A stretch of DNA of 64,000 nt from assembly GCF_965660005.1 (NCBI RefSeq), contig NZ_CBFHYF010000001.1, positions 1 through 64,000 of the forward strand, given 5' to 3'. This document shows, piece by piece, positions 9,573 to 16,973 of this stretch (within the stretch, counting starts at the first letter, position 1; every line of letters starts with the position of its first letter). Source of the DNA: Porticoccus sp965660005 (GTDB taxonomy: Bacteria > Pseudomonadota > Gammaproteobacteria > Pseudomonadales > Porticoccaceae). Made by a program: the position numbers and the translations under genes. Below the pieces are notes generated by a model, which saw only the letters and a program-made list of their open reading frames with translations, was not told the DNA's origin and did no database searches.

Positions 9573-10496
9573 ATGGCTATACGACACTTCCTCACTTTGC
9601 AGGATCTCTCCAGGGACGAACTGAAAGCAATCCTGCACCGGGCGATAGAACTAAAGGTTCAGCGCCAAAAAGGCACGGATGACCATCCGTTCTCAGGCAA
9701 GGTTATGGCTATGATTTTCGAGAAATCCTCCACCAGAACCCGGGTTTCCTTTGAGACAGGCATGGCTCAGCTGGGTGGCAGTGCCCTGTTCCTGTCACCG
9801 AATGATACTCAACTGGGGCGTGGCGAACCGGTTGAAGATTCTGCCAAAGTGATTTCAAGAATGGTAGATATCATCATGATCCGCACCTTTGGCCACAACC
9901 GCATCATCACCTTTGCGGAAAACTCTTCAGTGCCTGTCATCAATGCCCTGACCGACGATTTTCACCCCTGCCAGTTACTGGCAGACATGCAAACCTATCT
10001 GGAACACCGGGGCAGTATTTCCGGTAAGCGAGTGGCCTGGGTCGGCGACGGTAACAATATGTGCCAGTCCTATATCAATGCGGCAGACAGGCTGGATTTT
10101 GAGTTGGTCATCGCCTGCCCCAAAAGCTATGAACCCGATGCCGCGCTGCTGGAGAGGTTCAGTGACCGGGTATCCATTGTTCGCGATCCCCTGTTGGCGA
10201 TTACCGGGGCGGATCTGGTGGTCACCGACACCTGGGCATCCATGGGCCAGGAGGAGGAAAAGAAATCCCGGGAGCGCGCCTTCCAGGGCTTCCAGGTCAA
10301 CGAGGAGATCATGCGGATGGCGGCCCCGGACGCTCTGTTCATGCACTGCCTGCCCGCTTACCGGGGCCTGGAAATCAGCGAAACCATGCTGGAATCAAAG
10401 TGGTCCGTGGTATGGGATGAAGCAGAAAATCGCCTGCACGCACAAAAAGCGCTGGTTGAGTTCCTGCTTAACGAGACAACAAACAGGCCGCAGTAG
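9573..10496 (+). CDS. argF: ornithine carbamoyltransferase
   Basis: Makes citrulline from ornithine and carbamoyl phosphate. It has 307 residues, the usual length. The carbamoyl-phosphate site STRTR, the DDFHPCQLLAD block and the ornithine-site motif HCLPAYRG are all intact. It is the second gene of the argD-argF operon and ends 5 nt before the convergent LRAT-like gene. Confidence 0.96.
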   Translation: MAIRHFLTLQDLSRDELKAILHRAIELKVQRQKGTDDHPFSGKVMAMIFEKSSTRTRVSFETGMAQLGGSALFLSPNDTQLGRGEPVEDSAKVISRMVDIIMIRTFGHNRIITFAENSSVPVINALTDDFHPCQLLADMQTYLEHRGSISGKRVAWVGDGNNMCQSYINAADRLDFELVIACPKSYEPDAALLERFSDRVSIVRDPLLAITGADLVVTDTWASMGQEEEKKSRERAFQGFQVNEEIMRMAAPDALFMHCLPAYRGLEISETMLESKWSVVWDEAENRLHAQKALVEFLLNETTNRPQ

Positions 10497-10501
10497 ATGC
10501 C

Positions 10502-11026
10502 CTAGCGAAACAGCTTCCAGGGAAGTTCAGCGAAATTGGTCAGGGATTCACCAACGCGATATTTCATGAAGCCACTGCCGGTAAGTGCCTGGCGCCATAA
10601 ATCGATAATCTGATCGCTGTTACTGATACCGGTTTTGGACCAGGTGGCGAAGTGTTCGCAGTTGTTGAACACCAGATCGAAGGCAAACTCACCCAATCGG
10701 CTCTCGGCACGCTGCATCACCGCATCCGCCGAAAAGTCCAGTTCACCCGCTTTCAACCCTCGCAAATTGTCCATCAGACGATTCAAACCACGGGTAGTCC
10801 GATCCAGAATATCACCACTTTTAAGCGTCTCAAAAAACCGTTCGTAATCCCGCACATGAATCTCGTCACCGCGGGCAAACTTGTCAATACTTGTGCGCCG
10901 CACTTGGCGCGGTGTCACCCAGTGATCACTGGTGTAATGAATCACCGTACCGTCCCCGGCATCAATACCGTGGTGAGCGTAAACCCCACCAAAGCGAAGT
11001 GCGTAAATATGGTCACCACGCGCCAT
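10502..11026 (-). CDS. LRAT-domain (NlpC/P60-superfamily) protein
   Basis: About 174 residues with the LRAT signature: a histidine motif in VYAHHGIDAGDG and the catalytic-type NNCEHFATW cysteine motif about 110 residues later. LRAT-like proteins are circularly permuted papain-like thiol hydrolases/acyltransferases acting on lipids or acyl groups. The bacterial members are mostly uncharacterised. No signal peptide is seen. ATG 11026 is preferred to an upstream TTG at 11074. The gene is convergent with argF and lies downstream of murI on the same strand, 190 bp away. Confidence 0.75.
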   Translation of the reverse strand: MARGDHIYALRFGGVYAHHGIDAGDGTVIHYTSDHWVTPRQVRRTSIDKFARGDEIHVRDYERFFETLKSGDILDRTTRGLNRLMDNLRGLKAGELDFSADAVMQRAESRLGEFAFDLVFNNCEHFATWSKTGISNSDQIIDLWRQALTGSGFMKYRVGESLTNFAELPWKLFR

Positions 11027-11214
11027 AGGCCAAGTCCAATTTCCCTTCGAAACACTGTTTAAGGGACTGCTCAATAATAGCAGTTTAACGGGGTATCTCT
11101 ACTGCCTGTGATATTTATCACTTTCGTGGTTGGCGGGGATTAAAGTGGCAGCTCATCAGCACCCGAGCACCACACAAAAAGGCATTAACTGGAGAAGTAT
11201 TGGCAACAAAATGG

Positions 11215-12003
11215 CTAAAGTTGGAAGATATTTTTACCCTGTCCCCACAATTGCTCGATTTGGTTCCGGTAAACATCAAGAGCGCCATTTGTCCAGAAAT
11301 CATCGCTTCCCACGCCGTTATTCACAGCAAGTAGTCCCTCGGTTGTGAGCCTGCGAACCACTTCATTTGCCACCGCGGTTGCTGTATTGACGATAGCAAC
11401 GTCAGGCCCCGCCAGTTCGGCAATTAAATGAGACACATGGTTGTAGTGTGTACAGCCGAGAATAATGGTATCAACCCTTTTTTCAAGGAGCGGGGAAATG
11501 TAACGCTTCAACAGCGCAATCGTTCTGTCACTATCGAAGCTCAATGATTCTATTTGAGCAGCCAGATCAGGACAGGATTGAACCTCAATCTTCACGCCAC
11601 TTGCATAGCGTTCCGCCAAACTAAAAAAAGCATTTGTTTCAAGTGTTCTAGGCGTTGCCAACACACCAATCACACCGGTACGGGAGCGAAGTGCAGCGGG
11701 CTTGATTCCCGGCTCCACACCGATGATCGGAACCGAATATTGAGACCTGAGCTCGGCAATCGCCGACGTGGTAGCCGTATTACATGCCACAACAACAACC
11801 TTCGCACCATGGGACACCAGAAATTCTGTGATAGCTCGCATACGCGCCAACAGGAAACTGTCTGCCTTATCCCCATAGGGAGCATGAAGAGAATCTGCAA
11901 CATACAAGATATTTTCACTCGGCAACAACTCCCTGACTTTTCGCGCAATTGACAGCCCACCAATGCCCGAATCAAACAGCCCTATCCCACTGGAATTGGT
12001 CAT
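11215..12003 (-). CDS. murI: glutamate racemase
   Basis: Converts L- to D-glutamate for peptidoglycan. The 262 residues carry FDSGIGGLS, the first catalytic cysteine in ACNTATT and the second in LGCTHYNH. Families usually have GCTHYP here, so the Asn in place of Pro is unusual, but the catalytic Cys and His remain. Its 5' side borders the accessory island and a dispersed repeat begins 45 bp upstream, so its promoter must be very close to the start or come through the repeat. Confidence 0.93.
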   Translation of the reverse strand: MTNSSGIGLFDSGIGGLSIARKVRELLPSENILYVADSLHAPYGDKADSFLLARMRAITEFLVSHGAKVVVVACNTATTSAIAELRSQYSVPIIGVEPGIKPAALRSRTGVIGVLATPRTLETNAFFSLAERYASGVKIEVQSCPDLAAQIESLSFDSDRTIALLKRYISPLLEKRVDTIILGCTHYNHVSHLIAELAGPDVAIVNTATAVANEVVRRLTTEGLLAVNNGVGSDDFWTNGALDVYRNQIEQLWGQGKNIFQL

Positions 12004-12048
12004 CTAGCTAAACACCGGTACTGGAGAAACTGGACAGGTCAGACGAAT

Positions 12049-12112
12049 AATAAGAATGGTTCTCATCTGTCACCGACCCCTTTATTGTTTATTGCCGCGA
12101 CCCCTTTATTGC
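12049..12112 (-). repeat. dispersed repeat, copy A (reverse orientation)
   Basis: Read on the minus strand it contains two GCAATAAA/CAATAAAGGGGTC blocks followed by GGTCGGTGACA and GAGAACCATTCTTATT. The same word order occurs at 24619-24670, 25447-25497 (degenerate), 25783-25844 and 26012-26050. It directly abuts the truncated attC on its right and lies just upstream of murI. Confidence 0.8.
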
Positions 12113-12143
12113 CGGGCGGTCCCACACCATTGCTTTGTTAGTA
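12113..12143 (-). other. truncated integron attC site (R''-L'' half only)
   Basis: On the minus strand TACTAACAAAGCAATGG followed by TGTGGGAC matches the left half of the intact attC at 12804-12867 (CCTAACAAGTAAATGG, then TGTGGGAC). The expected GTCCCACA and GTTAG half is absent; dispersed-repeat copy A begins 6 nt past the L'' box. This would be the attC of the cassette carrying the 12205-12783 gene. Confidence 0.6.
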
Positions 12144-12204
12144 CTATTGGCCACGGGGAGGGCTTGGCCGCTGTGGCTTTTGAGTATTTCCTTTCACGCT
12201 TCTC

Positions 12205-12783
12205 TCAGGTGGTCTTGGGGGCGGCGGGGGCGGCGCTGGTTTTGTCATGTTGAGTTTCCGTAGTGTTGTTTAGGTAGAAAGGTACAGCAGCAGCAAATGC
12301 TAGAAATAAAGAGAACATCAATGCAACGATAGACCTGTATATATTGAAAGATCTGCGGTCATTATTTATTGCATTTTCTGACGCGAATTGTGCGTAGTAA
12401 TCAAACAAAAAAGCATAGAAGTACTCGTTGGTTAGTTTTTCACTCTCATCATACTCTTTATATGTATTTTCAAGCTCGACGTAATAATCCTCAATAGTTC
12501 TGGCCACGGGTAATAACTTGTCCGTGTGACCGAACCAAGCCATTCTGAAAAACCATGCACCTACCAAAAGAGCCAAAGACGATAGAGAAAACAAACTCCA
12601 AAATATTACAGACAGATTTCCACCATTAAGTTTAGCATCTGAATTTAGCATAAATGATAAAAATGCTATTACCGCTAAAATTACTGTAAATGGCAGACTC
12701 AGACGGCCACTAACCTTCTCAATTCTTTCTAGCTCATGAAAATACAGTCTTTCGTATAGGGAAAATCTATCTTTTCTATTCAT
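12205..12783 (-). CDS. cassette-borne membrane protein of unknown function
   Basis: 192 residues with transmembrane segments at about 29-47, 57-80 and 150-171. Between the second and third lies a charged cytoplasmic or periplasmic region of roughly 65 residues (including VARTIEDYYVELENTYKEYD). The tail is Ala/Pro/Thr-rich. I recognise no family; SLATT-like small membrane proteins have a comparable layout, but that is only a resemblance. Base composition is clearly more AT-rich than the neighbours. It sits between an attC site and a truncated attC site in the orientation expected of an integron gene cassette. Confidence 0.6.
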   Translation of the reverse strand: MNRKDRFSLYERLYFHELERIEKVSGRLSLPFTVILAVIAFLSFMLNSDAKLNGGNLSVIFWSLFSLSSLALLVGAWFFRMAWFGHTDKLLPVARTIEDYYVELENTYKEYDESEKLTNEYFYAFLFDYYAQFASENAINNDRRSFNIYRSIVALMFSLFLAFAAAVPFYLNNTTETQHDKTSAAPAAPKTT

Positions 12784-12803
12784 CGTAGTTCCGTACTACA
12801 TTG

Positions 12804-12867
12804 CACTAACGCCAAAATGTGGGACGAAATGCGCAGCATTTTGTCCCACACCATTTACTTGTTAGGG
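12804..12867 (-). other. integron attC recombination site
   Basis: A 64-bp imperfect palindrome. On the minus strand it begins CCCTAACAAGTAAATGG, contains a 15-bp inner stem (GTGTGGGAC...GTCCCACA, one G-T wobble) and ends GGCGTTAGTG. Outer CCCTAAC/GTTAG arms and inner GGGAC/GTCCC arms match the R''-L''-L'-R' organisation of integron cassettes. It overlaps the last codons of the upstream gene (ending at 12855) and lies 20 nt before the start of the next, the normal cassette arrangement. Confidence 0.75.
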
Positions 12868-13241
12868 TTTTTTGATTGATAAGATTGGAGTGTAGCAATG
12901 AGTTCCTCAGGTGATTTTGCATTTATGATTTTGCCGGATATTTCGCTGGAAGCCTCCACAACTGCTTTGGCCATAATTGGTGAAAGCTCTGCATGGAACT
13001 TTGTAATAAGTTTAGACCAGCGGTAAAAGTGGTAATTAAGGTAAAGAGATGAACATAGTACCTGGATTGCTACTACTGATAATCGGAGTCTTTCTAACGG
13101 TTGTGAATCTAGCCCTATCCAAGTCGTGTTCAGAATACCGAGGAGAAAGTACACGACAGACACACCTGATAGCAGGGCTATTATCAATCTTTTGGATTGC
13201 AGAGTCGGTGCGCGATTTATTATTTCTGCTCGAATATCCAT
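12855..13241 (-). CDS. cassette-borne two-TM membrane protein of unknown function
   Basis: 128 residues with hydrophobic segments at about 18-38 and 52-72, and a soluble C-terminal half ending in QSYQSKNPNK. No family is recognised. The start ATG is 5 nt after a GTTAGGG core on the minus strand, and the stop codon lies inside the R'' end of the attC, both typical of gene cassettes. AT-rich compared with the surrounding core genes. An antisense hydrophobic ORF overlaps it but looks like a mirror of the TM segments. Confidence 0.55.
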   Translation of the reverse strand: MDIRAEIINRAPTLQSKRLIIALLSGVSVVYFLLGILNTTWIGLDSQPLERLRLSVVAIQVLCSSLYLNYHFYRWSKLITKFHAELSPIMAKAVVEASSEISGKIINAKSPEELIATLQSYQSKNPNK

Positions 13242-13246
13242 GAGAA

Positions 13247-13320
13247 CCCTAACATTTGTATATCGCGCACTCGCGCTTTGCCGAATCTGATATTCGGCAC
13301 CTTTTGATAACGGATTGATA
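13247..13320 (-). other. cassette junction: possible degenerate attC
   Basis: GTTAGGG (minus strand, 13253-13247) precedes the cassette gene by 5 nt. Upstream of it lie a GCCGAAT/ATTCGGC hairpin and a GCGC-GAGT-GCGC hairpin, but no matching CCCTAAC-type outer arm. It could be a decayed attC or another attachment type; this is a weak call. Confidence 0.3.
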
Positions 13321-13712
13321 CAGAACAGAAAATTGAGACATATCCGATTCCCTTCAGAATAAAGCGAGTTTTTCCTATATCTAAAATAATAGGACCTCGT
13401 TATCTTTTCTCGCGAACCTGCAACGCTCTATTATATTTGGATATTTTTTTTCCGGTTCGCATGATAACGCGCATTGACTGAGTATAAACCGAGAAGGGGA
13501 TTTAATAACACCTCGATATCCTGTATACAAAAAGAGCCTATCGAGCACGCATACCTATTTAATTTAGACGGTGCCCAGAAGCCAGGGGCAAACCGGCACG
13601 AGGGTTACTTTCCTAGGGATTTTCAGTGCAGCTTACCTTTCGATCACCACCTACCAGAAGTACGCAATCGTCAATAAAAACTGGACTTAATAGGGACTTA
13701 AACTGAGAAACG
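13321..13712. other. AT-rich non-coding stretch with a large imperfect inverted repeat
   Basis: No convincing gene. A TTG-started frame at 13474-13677 has no recognisable similarity and no ribosome site. The notable structure is CGTTATC + GCGAACC (13398-13418) facing GGTTCGC + GATAACG (13454-13469), about 35 nt apart. Elsewhere the stretch has only poly-T and short direct words. It lies between the cassette genes and tRNA-Pro. Confidence 0.45.
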
Positions 13713-13741
13713 AAAAAGGCCCGCTTTCAAGCGGGCCTTTT
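13713..13741 (-). terminator. Rho-independent terminator after tRNA-Pro
   Basis: A GGCCCGC/GCGGGCC stem with a 6-nt loop and A5/T4 flanks, 26 nt past the 3' end of the tRNA on the minus strand. Confidence 0.85.
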
Positions 13742-13766
13742 AATTCGTTGAATTACAACGTTTTTT

Positions 13767-13843
13767 TGGTCGGGACGACAGGATTTGAACCTGTGACCAC
13801 TACACCCCCAGTGTAGTGCGCTACCAGACTGCGCTACGCCCCG
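13767..13843 (-). tRNA. tRNA-Pro (anticodon GGG)
   Basis: A 77-nt cloverleaf including an encoded CCA. The acceptor stem is CGGGGCG/CGTCCCG with one G-U pair, the anticodon arm is CTACA-CTGGGGG-TGTAG, and the T arm contains GTTCAAATC. The GGG anticodon reads CCC and CCU. It stands 50 bp downstream of the merR-like gene with its own promoter. Confidence 0.97.
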
Positions 13844-13857
13844 AATGGAAGGCGCAC

Positions 13858-13885
13858 ATAATACCGGATGCACCCCACAATTCAA
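13858..13885 (-). promoter_or_regulatory. sigma70 promoter of tRNA-Pro
   Basis: TTGAAT, a 16-nt spacer and TATTAT on the minus strand, followed by a GC-rich GTGCGCC discriminator about 8 nt before the tRNA. A GC-rich discriminator is typical of stringently controlled stable-RNA promoters. Confidence 0.6.
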
Positions 13886-13893
13886 GAATAAAA

Positions 13894-14250
13894 TCAGGCC
13901 TTCAGCACCCGTAACAGGTCTTCCAGCTCACCCACTGTCTGGTCGATCAACTGCCTTACCTGAGTGGCCTCTTCCTTGGCATCTTCCCCGGTCATGCGCT
14001 GTCGCGCACCGCCAATGGTAAAGCCCTGCTCGTAGAGCAATGAGCGAATCTGCCGGATCAGGATGACGTCCTGACGCTGATAGTAACGACGGTTACCACG
14101 GCGTTTTACCGGACTTAGACTGGGGAATTCCTGCTCCCAGTAGCGAAGCACATGGGGTTTGACATCGCAGAGTTCACTGACTTCACCAATAGTAAAGTAC
14201 CGCTTGCCGGGAATGGCGGGCAACTGATCGTTATTGCTCGGTTCCAGCAT
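13894..14250 (-). CDS. MerR-family transcriptional regulator, ihfA-linked
   Basis: 118 residues. An N-terminal winged helix-turn-helix of the MerR type (FTIGEVSELCDVKPHVLRYW) is followed by the wing (RRGNRRYYQRQDV) and a short C-terminal helix with no cysteine or other ligand pocket. A MerR-like gene overlapping ihfA is conserved in Pseudomonas and relatives; its targets are not established. It overlaps the end of ihfA by 20 bp and is the last protein gene of the thrS-to-ihfA run. Confidence 0.9.
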   Translation of the reverse strand: MLEPSNNDQLPAIPGKRYFTIGEVSELCDVKPHVLRYWEQEFPSLSPVKRRGNRRYYQRQDVILIRQIRSLLYEQGFTIGGARQRMTGEDAKEEATQVRQLIDQTVGELEDLLRVLKA

Positions 14251-14533
14251 AGCCTTCTACTCTCGCTTTAAGTTTTTGTCCGGGTTTGAACGTCACTACT
14301 CGTCTGGCAGAAATGGGAATTTCTTGGCCGGTCTTGGGATTGCGACCGGGGCGGGTTTTCTTGTCGCGCAGTTCAAAATTACCAAAACCGGATAATTTGA
14401 CCTGTTCATTTTTTTCAAGGGCCGTACGAATCTCTTCAAAAAACGATTCGACGATTTCCTTGGCCTCACGTTTATTCAAACCAAGGTCTTCGAAAAGCAT
14501 TTCTGCAAGGTCGGCTTTGGTAAGTGCTGACAT
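14231..14533 (-). CDS. ihfA: integration host factor subunit alpha
   Basis: A DNA-bending nucleoid protein that pairs with IhfB (57985-58278). The 100 residues match the HU/IHF fold, with the basic arm around RPGRNPKTGQEIPISARRV carrying the intercalating proline. It lies 7 nt after pheT and overlaps the merR-like gene, matching the classic pheST-ihfA arrangement. Confidence 0.97.
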   Translation of the reverse strand: MSALTKADLAEMLFEDLGLNKREAKEIVESFFEEIRTALEKNEQVKLSGFGNFELRDKKTRPGRNPKTGQEIPISARRVVTFKPGQKLKARVEGYAGTEQ

Positions 14534-14540
14534 AACTCGC

Positions 14541-16922
14541 TTAACCCCTGAGACTCGCTGAATGTTGTTCTTTCATGGCGTTGACCACCTGGTCCACAGC
14601 ACTATTAATTTCTTTTTCGGTAAGAGTGCGTGAACTCTCTCTAAAGGTCAAGCCGACTGCAATACTTTTTCTATTGTTTTCAACACCTTTCCCTTGGTAT
14701 ACGTCAAATATTTTTAAGTCAACGAGGTAATGGCCTGCCGCTTCACGAATGGTGTCACAAAGTGCGCTGGCGGAAAGATCCCGATCCACAATCACTGCCA
14801 GGTCGCGGCGTAATTCCGGGAACCGACTGATACCACGAAATGCGGGCAGCTCGCCCTCGACCACAGCACCCAAGGCAAGCTCAAAAACATACACCGGCTG
14901 GGAAATATCCAACTGCTTCTGAACACGTGGATGCAAAAGGCCAACGTAACCCACTAACTCACCTTTTCGCTCGATGGCGGCGCATTGGCCGGGATGCAGG
15001 GCCGTATGTGCAGCGGGCACAAAACGGTATTCACCAAACACGTGGTTCTGTTTGAGAAGCGCTTCCACATCGGACTTGATATCATAAAAATCCACCAGAT
15101 CATGCGGATTTGACCAGCGTTCCGGCAGACGACTACCGGTGACGGCACCGGCAATCATGGATGCCTGCTTCACCCCGCCCGCCTCGGGTATAAAACTCAA
15201 TCCGGATTCGAAAATTCTCACACGGGATTGCTGGCGATTGAGATTCCGCCGCACTGCCGGCAGCAGGCCGGACCAGAGGGTCGTCCTCATCACCGACATA
15301 TCACTGGCAATGGGATTAGCCAGCGCAATACCCTCAATATCTGGCAAAAGGTGTTTCTGTATCTCGGGATCGACAAAACAGTAAGTGATGGCTTCGCGAT
15401 AACCTCTGGCAACCAGCTGCTGGCGCAACAATGACAGACCGGTCCGGGTTTCACGGCATACTTCAATCGGCAAGCTGGCAGTGATAGTAGCTGTCGGCAA
15501 GCGGTTGTAACCGTAGATGCGAGCCACCTCCTCAATCAGGTCCACTTCAATCGCAATATCGAAGCGCCAGCTGGGAACCCTGCAGCTCCAACCAGCCTCA
15601 TCCTCGGCTAGAATTTCGAGGCCGAGCCGTTGCAACATATCGCGAACCAGCTCGATATCCAGTACCAGACTCAGCTGCTGTTGCAATTTTCGCCTGGTCA
15701 ACGTTACCTCTACCGGCCGAGGCAGATATGGTTCTGACTCAACCACCGTCACCGGCCCGGCTTGACCTCCGACGATTTCCAGTAACAAAGCGGTGGCCCG
15801 CTCAATGGCGAGAGACTGTAACTGCCAGTCGACGCCGCGCTCAAAACGATGGGATGAATCGGTGTGAAGACCGTAATGGCGTGGACGACCGGCAATCGCC
15901 AGTGGATCAAAGTAGGCGCTTTCAAGGAAAATATCCCGGGTATCCGCCGTGACGGCCGACTGTTTCCCGCCCATGATACCGGCGATGGCCAGCGGTTTCT
16001 GATGGTCGGCAATCAGCAGGGTATCGTTGTTCAGTGTGGCTGTGGAGCCATCCAGCAATTCGAGCAACTCACCCTGCTCCGCCATACGCACCCGAATGCC
16101 ACCGTCCAGCGTGGTGAGATCAAAGGCATGCATCGGCTGACCCAGTTCGAGCATCACATAATTGGTGACATCGACCACCGGGTCAATACTGCGAACACCG
16201 CTGCGACGCAGTTTTTCCTTTAACCACAGAGGTGATGGCGCAGTCATATTCACACCGCGAATCACACGCCCCACATAACGGGGACAGGCAGTGGGGGCAT
16301 CCAGCACAACGGGCAAATGGTCATCGACCGTGGCTGATACGGGGTCAAGGGAGGGCCCGATCACGGCAGTAGTGTTCAATACTCCCACCTCGCGGGCCAG
16401 ACCCCGGATACTCAGGCAATCGCCGCGATTGGGGGTCAAATCGACTTCAATCAGCTGGTCATTGAGACTCAGGTAGTCCCGAAGATCCGCACCTGTTGGT
16501 GCATCACAGGGAAGCTCCCACAGCCCGGAACCATCAGCACCCAGACCAATTTCATCCTGACCGCAGAGCATGCCGAAGGACTCCACGTCTCTCAGGCTGG
16601 CTTTGCGAATTGTCATATCGCCGGGCAATGTGGCACCCACCGTTGCGAACGGCACTTTCATACCTGCGCGGGCATTCGGCGCACCGCAAACCACCTGAAC
16701 GGTTTCTCCGGCAGCACCAGTCACCTGACAGACACGCAACTTATCGGCATTCGGGTGTGGATTCACAGCGCCAATTTCACCGACCACCACGCCATCGAAC
16801 GCCGGTGCCACGTCCTCAATCGCGTCCACTTCGAGACCCGCCATGGTTAGCTGAGCCACCAGCTCTGCTGTGTCAATACTCGGACTAACCCACTCACGCA
16901 ACCAGGATTCACTGAATTTCAT
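14541..16922 (-). CDS. pheT: phenylalanine-tRNA ligase beta subunit
   Basis: 793 residues, full length. An N-terminal tRNA-binding OB domain (about 40-150) is followed by B3/B4 editing and B5 domains, the catalytic-like core and a C-terminal ferredoxin-fold anticodon-binding domain (FRGISRFPELRRDLAVIV onward). It works as an alpha2-beta2 tetramer with PheS. The gap to pheS is an unusually AT-rich 51 bp rather than the tight coupling usually seen. Confidence 0.97.
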   Translation of the reverse strand: MKFSESWLREWVSPSIDTAELVAQLTMAGLEVDAIEDVAPAFDGVVVGEIGAVNPHPNADKLRVCQVTGAAGETVQVVCGAPNARAGMKVPFATVGATLPGDMTIRKASLRDVESFGMLCGQDEIGLGADGSGLWELPCDAPTGADLRDYLSLNDQLIEVDLTPNRGDCLSIRGLAREVGVLNTTAVIGPSLDPVSATVDDHLPVVLDAPTACPRYVGRVIRGVNMTAPSPLWLKEKLRRSGVRSIDPVVDVTNYVMLELGQPMHAFDLTTLDGGIRVRMAEQGELLELLDGSTATLNNDTLLIADHQKPLAIAGIMGGKQSAVTADTRDIFLESAYFDPLAIAGRPRHYGLHTDSSHRFERGVDWQLQSLAIERATALLLEIVGGQAGPVTVVESEPYLPRPVEVTLTRRKLQQQLSLVLDIELVRDMLQRLGLEILAEDEAGWSCRVPSWRFDIAIEVDLIEEVARIYGYNRLPTATITASLPIEVCRETRTGLSLLRQQLVARGYREAITYCFVDPEIQKHLLPDIEGIALANPIASDMSVMRTTLWSGLLPAVRRNLNRQQSRVRIFESGLSFIPEAGGVKQASMIAGAVTGSRLPERWSNPHDLVDFYDIKSDVEALLKQNHVFGEYRFVPAAHTALHPGQCAAIERKGELVGYVGLLHPRVQKQLDISQPVYVFELALGAVVEGELPAFRGISRFPELRRDLAVIVDRDLSASALCDTIREAAGHYLVDLKIFDVYQGKGVENNRKSIAVGLTFRESSRTLTEKEINSAVDQVVNAMKEQHSASLRG

Positions 16923-16973
16923 TGCTCACCAAATCAAATAATTTACTTTATATAAATAATGTATCTATTTGTT

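Noticed and set aside
13049..13243. Hydrophobic frame antisense to the 12855-13241 cassette gene
   Set aside because: It mirrors the TM-coding segments of the real gene, which has the better cassette placement of start and stop.
13254..13330. A second complete attC upstream of the cassette genes
   Set aside because: One core (GTTAGGG) is present but no matching outer arm; the hairpins there are too short and misplaced.
13474..13677. TTG-started 67-residue frame upstream of the tRNA-Pro terminator
   Set aside because: No ribosome site, no recognisable domain, mixed composition; probably chance.
13767..13843. tRNA-Pro as an integration site for the 12-13.7 kb island
   Set aside because: No duplicated 3' tRNA fragment was seen at the other end of the island, and no integrase gene is present.
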